Source of the DNA: CAVQFO01 sp963711725
Lineage (GTDB): Bacteria > Pseudomonadota > Gammaproteobacteria > Nitrococcales > Aquisalimonadaceae
Length of the DNA: 64,000 bases
Direction of reading: 5' to 3'
Assembly: GCA_963711725.1 (NCBI GenBank)
Contig: CAVQFO010000028.1
Location: 93,679 to 157,678 of the forward strand
The notes below the pieces were generated by a model. That model was given only the letters and a program-made list of their open reading frames with translations. It was not told the DNA's origin and made no database searches. Numbering within the stretch: the stretch's first letter is position 1; every line of letters begins with the position of its first letter. Position numbers and translations under genes: made by a program. Below, piece by piece: positions 29,830-38,203 of the stretch.

Positions 29830-30464
29830 TGAGGCTCCTGGAACAGCAGCACGGTGCGATCGGTGTCCGACTGGCGGATCTCCATACGCTTGAAGCGCGC
29901 ATCGACGCCTTCAATCGTCAAGACCTCGAAGGGACGGCCGTCGACGATGAAATTGCCGCCGGCGCCGTCCTGCTGAGCAGCGTCCACCGCGCTTTGCCGC
30001 GGCTTCAAGGTGAGGGTCCAGTCGTCCAGCGTGCCGCTGAAACCGACCTTGAACTGGCGTTCAAGCGCCTGCCGGTCGCCGTGCAAGGCACCGAACAAGG
30101 CATTGGCGAACAAGGCCAGGGCCGGCTGGTCGCCCAGGGAAAAGCGGTGCTGGTCGCCGCCCGAACGCACAGTGACCTCCCGACCCCGGATGGTCAGATC
30201 AGTGGCCTGGTCGCCGTCCAGCTCCTTGTGGAAATAGTCCGGCGCGCGATAAACGATGCGCCCGGTGCGCTCCAGCGGGCGGGCGAACAGGCTGGAATAG
30301 CGCCGCTCCCGGTAGGCGGTATCCACCTTGTCCACGGCCGCAAGGCGCGTCATGAGCCGGTCCAGCGGCTTCGCCGCGGGCTGCGCCGCTGCCAGCGCGG
30401 GGCAGGCGGCCGCCAGCCACAGCGCGAGCAGCAGGCGGTTAATCCAAATCCGACCAGTAGTCAT
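29826..30464 (-). CDS. LolA-like periplasmic carrier of the polyene cluster
   Basis: Predicted 212-residue secreted protein with an N-terminal signal peptide (about residues 1-27, ending AAA). A LolA-like sheet pattern follows: repeated strands such as GRIVYRAPDYF, and a late basic/acidic strand MEIRQSDTDRTVLLF. LolA relatives ferry lipidated cargo through the periplasm. ATG 30464 lies inside the end of the acyltransferase gene (26-bp overlap), and the stop overlaps the MMPL start by 4 bp. Cargo is inferred from context only. Confidence 0.75.
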   Translation of the reverse strand: MTTGRIWINRLLLALWLAAACPALAAAQPAAKPLDRLMTRLAAVDKVDTAYRERRYSSLFARPLERTGRIVYRAPDYFHKELDGDQATDLTIRGREVTVRSGGDQHRFSLGDQPALALFANALFGALHGDRQALERQFKVGFSGTLDDWTLTLKPRQSAVDAAQQDGAGGNFIVDGRPFEVLTIEGVDARFKRMEIRQSDTDRTVLLFQEPQ

Positions 30465-31341
30465 ATAGATTGAACCAGTTGTAGGGTGCCTGGCGGCAGT
30501 AATGGCTGAGCCGTTCGGCATAGAGCCGCGCCAGGCGCGCAGCCTCCGCCTCCCGCTCTTCACGAGGTACCTGGCGGCCTTCACCAAAGCGTTCGAACAC
30601 CAGGCGATAACGCCCGCCACCCTCGTAGAGACCCAGGCACAAAACCACCGGCACCCCCAGCGCCAAGGCCAGCAGCATGGGCCCCAGGGGCAACTCCACG
30701 GGGTCTCCCAGGACCTCGCAGGTGACTGTCTTGTCACCCGGCAGGGCGCGGTCTCCAAGAATACCCACCATCTCTCCGGCGTCCACGCTCTCCTTGACCT
30801 GGAGCATCGCCGCGGGGTCGCCCACCGGGATTACGGACGCTTTGAGATCCGGGTTCACGGCTTCCAGGGCCCGCTCCACGTTGCGGCCACGCCCGTCGCG
30901 ATACATGAGCACCCGCACGGCCACGTGCATGCGGTCCTTTTCCGCCATGGCGCGCATGACATCGAAACTGCCCAGATGCGCCCCCAGAAGCACGCAGCCC
31001 CGGCCTTCGTTCACGGCGGAGACCAAGGCTTCCCGATTCTCGTAACGGAAATCGAAGTAGCGGAAGCGGTCGGCCAGGATGTAGAGGCGGTCCAACAGGC
31101 TGACGGCAAAGGTGAAATAGTGGCGGAAGACGTCGCCTGCGCGGGCGGGGCGGCCCAGGGCACGGCCCAGATAGAACCGGGAAACCCGAACGGCGCGCGG
31201 CGAGGTCAACACGTAGTACAGCGTAATGGGATAAAGCAGCACGCGGGTCGCGGGACGCCCCAGGCCCAGGGCAATGGTCTTGATCAACCAGATGGCGAAT
31301 GCGCTGCCTCGCCCCCGTTTGGCCGTCCAGTGCGTGGACAT
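30439..31341 (-). CDS. LpxL/HtrB-like lysophospholipid acyltransferase
   Basis: Predicted 300-residue membrane-associated acyltransferase. A hydrophobic N-terminal helix (about residues 14-45) precedes the HX4D catalytic motif in GAHLGSFDVMR near residue 118 and the substrate loop GILGDRALPG. Housekeeping members acylate lipid A. Inside this operon, 2 bp after the dehydratase gene, it probably joins the polyene chain to a lipid or sugar head group. ATG 31341 (MSTHWTAK) is chosen because the upstream 29 codons overlap the dehydratase. Confidence 0.85.
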   Translation of the reverse strand: MSTHWTAKRGRGSAFAIWLIKTIALGLGRPATRVLLYPITLYYVLTSPRAVRVSRFYLGRALGRPARAGDVFRHYFTFAVSLLDRLYILADRFRYFDFRYENREALVSAVNEGRGCVLLGAHLGSFDVMRAMAEKDRMHVAVRVLMYRDGRGRNVERALEAVNPDLKASVIPVGDPAAMLQVKESVDAGEMVGILGDRALPGDKTVTCEVLGDPVELPLGPMLLALALGVPVVLCLGLYEGGGRYRLVFERFGEGRQVPREEREAEAARLARLYAERLSHYCRQAPYNWFNLYDYWSDLD

Positions 31342-31343
31342 GA

Positions 31344-31676
31344 TCAGGTCGCGGTGGTGTCGATGGTGTCCGCGCTGCGCAACAGGCCGGAGACCAGAAT
31401 GGGCGCGTCGCCGCCGCGCAGCCGACACTCGAAGCGCAGCCGGTCACCACGGCCGCGTTCCACCCGGATATCGGCGCTCTGGCCGGGCAGCAGCGGATGC
31501 AGGAACTTGGCGCTGGCCACCTCGCAGACACGTCCGCCGCCCGTGGTATCCAGATACCGGCGCGCGGCCTCCATGACGTGCTGCAGAATGACCACGCCCG
31601 GCACGATCGGGTTGCCCGGAAAATGCCCCGGCAGGGACGAGTGATCGTGGCTGACGGCGAAGGTGTAGTCGATCAT
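31344..31676 (-). CDS. FabZ-like dehydratase (ApeI-like)
   Basis: Predicted 110-residue hotdog dehydratase. The motif HFPGNPIVPGV near residue 18 contains the catalytic His, and the Glu of the following helix (ILQHVMEA) completes the FabZ-type site. It is shorter than housekeeping FabZ (about 145) and lacks its N-terminal extension. ATG 31676 overlaps the ligase stop by 4 bp. Expected to work with the ApeP-like protein to form the all-trans double bonds. Confidence 0.82.
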   Translation of the reverse strand: MIDYTFAVSHDHSSLPGHFPGNPIVPGVVILQHVMEAARRYLDTTGGGRVCEVASAKFLHPLLPGQSADIRVERGRGDRLRFECRLRGGDAPILVSGLLRSADTIDTTAT

Positions 31677-33052
31677 GAGCGATCCTTGCGACGCCCGGCG
31701 CCGAACTGCTTGCGGGTCGGCGCGGCGCCGTGAAGATGGCGGTCGGCCAGGGCCTGGAGTTCACGCTTGGGAAGTTTACCAGAGGCGTTGCGCGGCAGCG
31801 CCTCCAACTTCACCAGCGGGCGCGGCAGAAACACGGGGTCGACCTGGCCCCGCAGACGCTCCAGAATCTCGGCGGATTCCAGGCCCGGCGCCACCACAAA
31901 CGCCATCAGGCGTGTGACCTCGCCGCCGGTTTCCTCGGGCATGAAAAACGCGCCGTCCTCCACGCCCTGCACGGCCGTGAGCTTCAGATTGAGATCCCCC
32001 AGCGAGGCCCGCTTGCCGGCAATGTTGAGCAAATCCTCGGAGCGGCCCAGCAGATTGAAATGGGTTTCGTCGCGAAGATCCAGCACGTCGTTGAGCAGTA
32101 CCGGCGCGGGGTAATGGGGCGCCTCGGCGCGGAACGCCTCGCCCTCCGCGGCGATGCGCACACCCGGCAGCGTGTTCCAGAGACTCGCCCGGGCCGGGCG
32201 CCGGGTGGCCATGTTGCCGGTTTCGGTGGAACCGTAGATCTCGTAGAGCGGAGCCTGCCAACGGGCCTCGGCCGCCTTGGCCATCTCCGTAGGCAGCGGC
32301 GCGGTGGCCGAAAGCATCCAGTCCAGGCGGGGCCACTCGGCGTCGCCGGCCAGACAGGCCCGGATGTGGGTGGGGGTAGTCACCAGCACGCGGGGCTCGG
32401 TACACGCCTCCAGGGCCCGGCGCAGATCCGCCGGCAGCAGCGGCCGGCCGGTGTAGATGGCGCATCCGTGCTGCAACGGCAGCATCAGGGCATGTTCCAG
32501 TCCGTACATATGCTGAGTGGGCACCGTGGCGATCACGGTGCCGCCGGCGCGTATGCCCAGGCGCTCTCCGGTGAGCCCGGCCAGCCGCACCAGATCGCCC
32601 CAGCGCTTGCTGTTGGCCTTGGGTTCCCCGGTGCTGCCGGAGGTAAACAGGATGGCCGCCACCTGGTCGGCGTCGATGCCCGGCAGCGGATCGGAATCGG
32701 CCGGCCCGTCGCCCGCCTCCACGGATACCAGCGGCCGCCCCAGTTCCAAGGCGCTGTCGGCCAGGATGGTCAGACGGCCGAACCGGCTCTCCATGCGATC
32801 CACGCTGCCCCGGGTCTGGTCCGGGGGGAGCACCGTCGGCTGGCCCCGCAGCAGGGCCGCCGCGTAGCCCGCCAGAAAGCGGTAGCGATCCCGGCAGAAG
32901 TTGAGCACACCCTCCGCCTCCGGCAAGCGGCCGGCCAGGCGCCGCGCGTCGCGCGCCAGATCTCCGACGCCGAAGGCCTCGCCCGATGGCGTCAACGCCA
33001 CCGGCGTGGACGGCCCATAGCCCCGGCACAGCGGCAGGCGGCTCACGCGCAC
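31673..33052 (-). CDS. AMP-forming acyl/aryl-ACP ligase (ApeH-like)
   Basis: Predicted 459-residue ANL-superfamily adenylating enzyme. The phosphate loop TSGSTGEPKANSKRW near residue 140, YGSTETGN near 272, the hinge LLGRSEDLLNIAGKR, and the C-terminal catalytic Lys in NASGKLPKREL are all present. In aryl polyene systems the ligase loads the aromatic starter acid onto an ACP. The start is GTG 33052, 1 bp after the preceding stop; a second in-frame GTG lies two codons on. Starter specificity cannot be read from the sequence. Confidence 0.85.
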   Translation of the reverse strand: MRVSRLPLCRGYGPSTPVALTPSGEAFGVGDLARDARRLAGRLPEAEGVLNFCRDRYRFLAGYAAALLRGQPTVLPPDQTRGSVDRMESRFGRLTILADSALELGRPLVSVEAGDGPADSDPLPGIDADQVAAILFTSGSTGEPKANSKRWGDLVRLAGLTGERLGIRAGGTVIATVPTQHMYGLEHALMLPLQHGCAIYTGRPLLPADLRRALEACTEPRVLVTTPTHIRACLAGDAEWPRLDWMLSATAPLPTEMAKAAEARWQAPLYEIYGSTETGNMATRRPARASLWNTLPGVRIAAEGEAFRAEAPHYPAPVLLNDVLDLRDETHFNLLGRSEDLLNIAGKRASLGDLNLKLTAVQGVEDGAFFMPEETGGEVTRLMAFVVAPGLESAEILERLRGQVDPVFLPRPLVKLEALPRNASGKLPKRELQALADRHLHGAAPTRKQFGAGRRKDRS

Positions 33053-33053
33053 C

Positions 33054-33668
33054 TCACTTTCGGACCAGCTGGCCGAGATCGACGTGAGCCAGGCGGCGAA
33101 GAACGTCGCCGAAGGTATAGGACGCCGGGTGGTGCACCCGCCGGTAGCCGTACTCGACCAGCATCAGTGCGGCAATGAACACATAGTTGAGTACATTGCA
33201 GAACAGGGACCATATGGGCCGTGGGGCAAACAGGGCGAGGCCGATGGATTCGGCGAGCATCAGCGCGAAGAACACCGTCCACACCCAGGTGACGATCCGG
33301 GTGTAACGCAGGGTCTCGGGAGTGGGCTCGCGCAGGAGGCGCATGAACCGGGTCGCCAGCGGTTCGCGGCCCGCGCGCAGGGTGCGGCCGAAAATGAAGA
33401 GCAGCAGTCCGCTGACATAGATCGGCGGCAGATAGATCAGCACGGACTCGCCGATCCATTGGCCCAGTCCCAACAGCACCGCGAACACCACAATAACCAC
33501 CGCATCCAACAGGGCGGGCCGCCGGGCGCCGCCGGCGACGCGCTGGGCGGCATACAACACGGGCAGGGCGTAGGTGGCCCACTGGGGCCGACCCAGGCTC
33601 AACGCGACATGTACCCATAGCGGATAAAGAAAAAGGAGAACGCTGCAGACCGCCCGGACGGCGCGCAT
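33054..33668 (-). CDS. COG4648-type membrane protein (ApeG-like)
   Basis: Predicted 204-residue inner-membrane protein with about six hydrophobic segments. It resembles the COG4648 family, a constant member of aryl polyene operons with no known activity. It lies between the ACP gene (9 bp upstream) and the ligase gene (1 bp downstream). A role in anchoring the synthase or starter handling is only inference. Confidence 0.75.
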   Translation of the reverse strand: MRAVRAVCSVLLFLYPLWVHVALSLGRPQWATYALPVLYAAQRVAGGARRPALLDAVVIVVFAVLLGLGQWIGESVLIYLPPIYVSGLLLFIFGRTLRAGREPLATRFMRLLREPTPETLRYTRIVTWVWTVFFALMLAESIGLALFAPRPIWSLFCNVLNYVFIAALMLVEYGYRRVHHPASYTFGDVLRRLAHVDLGQLVRK

Positions 33669-33677
33669 CTCGGCGGG

Positions 33678-33944
33678 CTACCCGGCGCGGTTCTCTGCAA
33701 TGTGTTGGGTCAGGGCGCGAAGCGAGGAGAAAATGCGATTGTTGTCGGCATCGTCGGAGCGCAGTTCGAAACCGTAGCGCTTGGACACGGCCACCGCCAG
33801 CTCCAGCGCATCGATGGAATCCAGGCCCAGCCCCTCACCGAACAATGGCTCTTCGGGTTCGATCTCCTCGGGTTCCATTTCCAGGTTGAGGGTATCGACC
33901 AACAAATCCGCCACTTCGCGCTCCAGCGCCACCTGCTCCGCCAT
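33678..33944 (-). CDS. Acyl carrier protein of the polyene cluster
   Basis: Predicted 88-residue acidic four-helix carrier. The phosphopantetheine serine is in GLDSIDALEL near residue 47. ATG 33944 is preferred over GTG 33950 because AAGGTG then lies 5 bp upstream. It opens the minus-strand operon that runs to 23471. Characterised aryl polyene clusters have two different carriers (ApeE and ApeF); only one is present here. Confidence 0.88.
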   Translation of the reverse strand: MAEQVALEREVADLLVDTLNLEMEPEEIEPEEPLFGEGLGLDSIDALELAVAVSKRYGFELRSDDADNNRIFSSLRALTQHIAENRAG

Positions 33945-33995
33945 TTTCACACCTTGCTGCGTTTCGTGCCCCTATCGGGGTTTCATCGTCAATGG

Positions 33996-34022
33996 AAAGG
34001 CCCGCAATTTTACACGGGCCTT
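33996..34022 (-). terminator. Possible terminator between the cyclase and the ACP gene
   Basis: On the minus strand an 8- to 9-bp GC-rich stem (AAGGCCCG pairing with CGGGCCTT) has a 10-base loop and only a short T-run (TTTCC). It lies about 75 bp after the cyclase stop and 50 bp before the polyene operon, so it could separate them. Confidence 0.45.
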
Positions 34023-34098
34023 ATCGTTTTACTAATCAGGAATACCCAATCGGAATCGCGGAACACCAGGCCGGGGAATCACCGAATCTATGTACGAT

Positions 34099-35172
34099 CT
34101 ATTTACGGCTGCCCCACTCGGCCGTCTGCATCCCGGGCTGGACCCGCTCCAGGCGATACACGGTGATCTCCTCGTCCAGCCCGCGGATCCGGGTGCGGCT
34201 GGGCTGGGCGAACTGGAAATCCGGCGAATCGGGCATGGCATCCCGCACCGCGCTGGACACCACGATGTCCATGGAATGGGCATCACCGCACAGCCGCGCC
34301 GCCAGGTTCACGGTATTGCCGATGGCCGAATAATCCAGGTGCTCGCCGCTACCGATATTCCCCAGAACCACGGGCCCCTTGTGGATACCGATGCCCAACG
34401 GCATGCGGAATCCCTCCTCGGACATGGACGACCTGCTCTGCTCCACGATCTCCAGCGCGCAGCTGCAGGCTTCGCTGGCCATCCGGGGTCCGTCGAACAC
34501 CGCCATGATACCGTCGCCGGCGAACTTGTCCACGTAGCCGCCGTGGCGATAGACGGCGTCCACCTGCTTGCCAAGATTCCGGCTCACGGTGGCAAACAGA
34601 GTGGCCGGGGTGATCTTCTGCGACAGCGCCGTAAACCCGCGAATGTCGGAGAACAGGATGCACACTTCCCGCTCCACGGGCTGCGCCGCCACGGCGCCAT
34701 CGATGCCCGCTTCCACCATTTGGCGAATGCGCGGGGATACGTAGCGGGCCAGGTTCTCGCGCACTCGCTCCAGCTGCACCGCATACTCGGATTTCTCCAA
34801 CAACCCCTTGAGCCGCGCTGCCATGACCAGCGGTTCCAGGGGCTTGCGCAGAAAGTCGTCGCAGCCCGCGGCGAAGGCGCGTTGCAGCATCCGGCGGTCG
34901 TCGCTGGCGGTGGACATCAGGATGGGGGCGTGCCGATAGCCGGGCTCGGCCCGCAGACGGCGGCACAACTCCACGCCGTCCATCCCGGGCATTTCCACGT
35001 CCAGGATGAAGGCGTCATAGGCGCTGTCCCGCGCCATGTCGAGACCTTCCGTCCCGCTGTTCGCGGTAAATACCGAGAACCCGGCGGCCTCCAGAATGCG
35101 CCGCGTCACCGTGCGTGAAAGCCGGTGATCGTCCACGACGAGGATTCGGCGTTCCCGCCTCAAGTCTTCCAT
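34099..35172 (-). CDS. Response-regulator-coupled class III adenylate cyclase
   Basis: Predicted 357-residue two-domain protein. The receiver domain (about 8-125) has the acid pair in LVVDDHR, the phospho-Asp in DAFILDVEMPGMDG and the late Lys in LRKPL. The cyclase domain (about 175-340) has the metal Asp pair in FSDIRGFTAL and FAGDGIMAVF. Lys before FAGDG and Asp in LDYSAIGNTVN point to ATP, and Asn and Arg in NTVNLAARL stabilise the transition state. It probably makes cAMP under a partner kinase not seen here. ATG 35172 is preferred, but 35238 is also possible. It is immediately upstream of the polyene operon on the same strand. Confidence 0.85.
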   Translation of the reverse strand: MEDLRRERRILVVDDHRLSRTVTRRILEAAGFSVFTANSGTEGLDMARDSAYDAFILDVEMPGMDGVELCRRLRAEPGYRHAPILMSTASDDRRMLQRAFAAGCDDFLRKPLEPLVMAARLKGLLEKSEYAVQLERVRENLARYVSPRIRQMVEAGIDGAVAAQPVEREVCILFSDIRGFTALSQKITPATLFATVSRNLGKQVDAVYRHGGYVDKFAGDGIMAVFDGPRMASEACSCALEIVEQSRSSMSEEGFRMPLGIGIHKGPVVLGNIGSGEHLDYSAIGNTVNLAARLCGDAHSMDIVVSSAVRDAMPDSPDFQFAQPSRTRIRGLDEEITVYRLERVQPGMQTAEWGSRK

Positions 35173-35257
35173 GCCCCTGCGCCTGCCTCCGGCGTTGTTA
35201 CTTATGTGAAGTTCATCACATTTTGAGGCGTTCGTCACCCCGCGGAACGAGAATGCA

Positions 35258-36457
35258 CTATCCCAGCCGTCCGCGATGATCGAACATCGCGAACGCGGAC
35301 AAGGGCCGATCCAGCCCGCGCCCCAGCGCCATCACCTTGAATCGCTCCCCCATTTCGCCCGGCATCATCAGCGTCTTGGCCTGCTGGGCAAGCCGAAGGC
35401 GCTCGGCGGAATCGAGGGCCGCATCTTCAAGCATAGACGGCAGTCCGCATCCCATCAGGAAATGGGCCTGGGTGGTGTAGCCCGAGACCTCCAGCCCGGC
35501 GGCCAGCCCGGCTTCGGCCAGCGCCGTGAAATCAACGAAGGCGGTGATGTCCTGCAGGCCCGGCAGAACAAAAGGATTGGGGTGAGCCCGGTGGCGGTAT
35601 TGGCAGACCAGCGTCCCGGCGCGACGCTCGGCATGGTAGAACTCGGGCCGGGGATAACCGTAATCGATGAACAGGGCCGCACCCCGGCGCAGCCCCGCGC
35701 ATACCCCGGCGACCCAGGGCTCCAGCCGCAGCAGCACTTCCGATTCGTAGCCGTCGGCCAGAGGTGCGCCGCGCTCGGCCTCGATGGCGCTCACCGCGGC
35801 CGCCAGATCCGCCGGCGCCGGGTATTCGCACCAGTCGAAGCCGTCACCGCCCCAGGCCACGCCCAGTTCGCACGGCGCTACCGTCCGGCGCACGAACCGC
35901 CGGACGGGAAGGGCATCCACCACTTCGTTGGCGATGATCGCACCGTCGAAGGGTTCGGCCGGCGGCGCATCCAGCCAGTGGACACGGTCCACCAGGTCCG
36001 GCACGCAGCGTTCCAGCGTCTCCCGCTGGCGCGCCTTGAGGCTGGCGCTGACTTCCAGGATCAAATAGCGCTTCGGCAGGGCGGACTGCTCGCGCAGGCC
36101 CGCCAGAATATCGGCTGCGAGACGGCCGTCACCGGCGCCCAGCTCCATCACCACATCGCCGCCCGCCGCCGTCAGCACCTCCGCCAACTGCCGCGCCAGG
36201 GCGCGCCCGAACAAGCCGGAAACCCCCGGCGCCGTAACAAAATCCCCGGCCGCGCCGAACTTGGCGGCGCCGGCACTGTAGTAGCCCAGGCCCGGCTCGT
36301 AGAGGGCCATGTCCATGAACCGCTCGAAGGAGATCACGCTGTTGTCCGCCGCCGCGATCTCGGCGCGGATGCGCTCCACCAGCCGGCGGCTGGTATCCAT
36401 GGCCTCGACAGACGGATGGGGCCAGTCCGGGGGAATGCGGTACAAGCGCTCGCTCAT
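35258..36457 (-). CDS. MidA/NDUFAF7-like SAM-dependent methyltransferase
   Basis: Predicted 399-residue methyltransferase of the Methyltransf_28 (DUF185) family. The N-terminal FERFMDMALYEPGLGYY and GDFVTAPGVS segments and the SAM-binding VMELGAGDGRLAADIL near residue 100 are intact. Eukaryotic NDUFAF7 dimethylates an Arg of the complex I subunit NDUFS2; the bacterial substrate is not established. ATG 36457 overlaps the folK stop by 4 bp, so it is translated with the folate genes. Confidence 0.9.
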   Translation of the reverse strand: MSERLYRIPPDWPHPSVEAMDTSRRLVERIRAEIAAADNSVISFERFMDMALYEPGLGYYSAGAAKFGAAGDFVTAPGVSGLFGRALARQLAEVLTAAGGDVVMELGAGDGRLAADILAGLREQSALPKRYLILEVSASLKARQRETLERCVPDLVDRVHWLDAPPAEPFDGAIIANEVVDALPVRRFVRRTVAPCELGVAWGGDGFDWCEYPAPADLAAAVSAIEAERGAPLADGYESEVLLRLEPWVAGVCAGLRRGAALFIDYGYPRPEFYHAERRAGTLVCQYRHRAHPNPFVLPGLQDITAFVDFTALAEAGLAAGLEVSGYTTQAHFLMGCGLPSMLEDAALDSAERLRLAQQAKTLMMPGEMGERFKVMALGRGLDRPLSAFAMFDHRGRLG

Positions 36458-36948
36458 GCGTCGAGATCGAAATCGATGGCGTGCAACGGCTGGCCGCTGG
36501 CGTCGAACGCCGCCCACAACTCGGCATAGCTGCGGCCATCCACGGGATGGCGCTCGGTTGCGGCGATGTCGGCCAGGGGCTTCAATACAAAGGCGTAACG
36601 CATGATCTCCGCGCGGGGCACGCTCAGTCCCTCGGCCTCAATCACCTCGTCGCCGTAGGTAAGCAGATCCAGATCCAGGGTACGGGGCGCGAACCTGGCG
36701 GCGCCGCGCACGCGGCCGTTGTCCGCCTCGATACCGCGCAGGCCGGCCTGCACCGCGGCCGGATCCCGCGCCGTGTCGAACCCCACCGCCAAGTTAAGGA
36801 AGTCGTCGCCGTCGAACCCCACCGCCCGGCTTCGGTAGACCGGAGAGACGGTGAGTGTGCCGAAGGCCGCCCGCAGAGCCCGGATGGCCGAACGCACATG
36901 GGGCTCGGGCTCGACATTGCTGCCGATGCTGACGTACACCCGGGCCAT
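36454..36948 (-). CDS. folK: 6-hydroxymethyl-7,8-dihydropterin pyrophosphokinase
   Basis: Predicted 164-residue HPPK transferring pyrophosphate from ATP to hydroxymethyldihydropterin in folate synthesis. The N-terminal VSIGSNVEP, the pterin/ATP segment VSPVYRSRAVG, and the signature RTLDLDLLTYGD with metal-binding Asp residues are present. It overlaps folB by one base (TGATG) and the methyltransferase gene by four. Confidence 0.95.
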   Translation of the reverse strand: MARVYVSIGSNVEPEPHVRSAIRALRAAFGTLTVSPVYRSRAVGFDGDDFLNLAVGFDTARDPAAVQAGLRGIEADNGRVRGAARFAPRTLDLDLLTYGDEVIEAEGLSVPRAEIMRYAFVLKPLADIAATERHPVDGRSYAELWAAFDASGQPLHAIDFDLDA

Positions 36949-37307
36949 CAGGCTTCCCCGGCCGCCCGTTCGATCACCACACCCACGGATCGGGAACCCC
37001 GTACCGCCCCGGGTTTGTTCACCGTAAGCCGCAGCCAGGGCACGCCGAATTCCTCCAAGACAATAGCCGCGATACGCTCGGCCAGAGTCTCCACCAGCTG
37101 GAACTCGCTGGCGCCGACAAATTCGATCAGGCGCTTGGAAACGGCCTTGTAGTCCAGGGCATCGTCAATGGCATCGCTGGCCGCCGCACGGCGGATGTCG
37201 GCGCCCATCTCCAGATCCAGGCTCACCGTCTGGCGGATGCGCCGCTCCCAATCGAAGATCCCGATCACGGTCTCGATCTGCAGATCCCGAACGAAGACGA
37301 TATCCAT
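36948..37307 (-). CDS. folB: Dihydroneopterin aldolase
   Basis: Predicted 119-residue tunnelling-fold enzyme that converts dihydroneopterin to hydroxymethyldihydropterin. VRDLQIETVIGIFDWERR at the N-terminus carries the conserved Glu, and LDYKAVSKRL plus the catalytic Lys in LTVNKPGAV near residue 97 follow. ATG 37307 fits the family start. It is divergent from plsY, an arrangement also seen in enterobacteria. Confidence 0.95.
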   Translation of the reverse strand: MDIVFVRDLQIETVIGIFDWERRIRQTVSLDLEMGADIRRAAASDAIDDALDYKAVSKRLIEFVGASEFQLVETLAERIAAIVLEEFGVPWLRLTVNKPGAVRGSRSVGVVIERAAGEA

Positions 37308-37446
37308 CGGTGGCTCCTGACTCGCTGCGGTGTGGGATGTGGTAAAGCGAGGCACTATAGCGCCCCCCGGCCTTGGGGCGAAAGTTCCATCCATGGCGGA
37401 TTTCCGCGAGAATGCCGGTCTGAATCACAACAGGACACCCATCGAC

Positions 37447-38058
37447 ATGCTTATCGGCGCCGCACTGATCCTGCTGGCCTATTTGTTCGGCTCCATTTCC
37501 ACGGCCATTCTCACCTGCCGGGTACTGGGCCTGCCGGACCCGCGCACCCAGGGTTCGGGCAATCCCGGCGCCACCAACGTGCTGCGGGTGGGCGGCAAGA
37601 AGGCGGCAGCCATCACCCTGGCAGGGGATTTCCTCAAGGGCACCCTCCCGGTCCTGATCGCCCGGGCGCTGACGACGGACCCTTTGATCGTCGCCCTGGT
37701 GGGCCTGGCGGCCTATTTGGGCCATCTCTATCCCGTGTTCTTCGGCTTCAAGGGCGGCAAGGGCGTGGCCACGGGCTTCGGCGTACTGCTGGGCTGGAGC
37801 TGGATCGCCACCGCCGCCACCGGGGCGACGTGGCTGGTGGTGGCCGGGGTGTTTCGTTACTCGTCCGTTTCGGCGCTAACGGCCTTTCTGCTGGCACCGC
37901 TCTATATATGGCTGTTCACCCACAGCCCGGCGCTGACCGGCACCATGGCGGCGATCACGGTGATGACGTATTGGCGGCACCGGAGCAACATCCGGAATCT
38001 GTTGCGCGGGGAGGAGAAGCGGATCGGGCAGAAGGGGCAAAGCAAGAGCACCTCATAA
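37447..38058 (+). CDS. plsY: Glycerol-3-phosphate acyltransferase PlsY
   Basis: Predicted 203-residue inner-membrane enzyme that acylates glycerol-3-phosphate from acyl-phosphate to start phospholipid synthesis. Three family motifs are visible: AYLFGSISTA near residue 13, GSGNPGATNVLR near 38, and GHLYPVFFGFKGGKGVATGFG near 99. About five hydrophobic segments are present. ATG 37447 is preferred because the 39 codons upstream are polar and would precede the first membrane helix. Confidence 0.95.
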   Translation: MLIGAALILLAYLFGSISTAILTCRVLGLPDPRTQGSGNPGATNVLRVGGKKAAAITLAGDFLKGTLPVLIARALTTDPLIVALVGLAAYLGHLYPVFFGFKGGKGVATGFGVLLGWSWIATAATGATWLVVAGVFRYSSVSALTAFLLAPLYIWLFTHSPALTGTMAAITVMTYWRHRSNIRNLLRGEEKRIGQKGQSKSTS

Positions 38059-38069
38059 GGCGGCTGCGC

Positions 38070-38104
38070 CGGGTTGGTGGCTTTCGCTACGCTCCACCCA
38101 CCCT
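38070..38104. repeat. Inverted repeat after plsY
   Basis: GGGTTGGTGG and CCACCCACCC flank CTTTCGCTACGCT, giving a hairpin in the convergent plsY/tsaD junction. The word GGTGGCTTTCGCTACGCTCC resembles a dispersed intergenic repeat of gammaproteobacteria. It has no T-run, so it is not called a terminator. No gene is seen in 38059-38203. Confidence 0.5.
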
Positions 38105-38203
38105 GCATTAATTGGCACCTGCGGTGGAATTGGCAGACCCAAACCCCACCCAAACAATCGCCGCGCTGCGGTGCAAGCCCCCCCCTGCGCCGACAGCGCC
38201 ACC

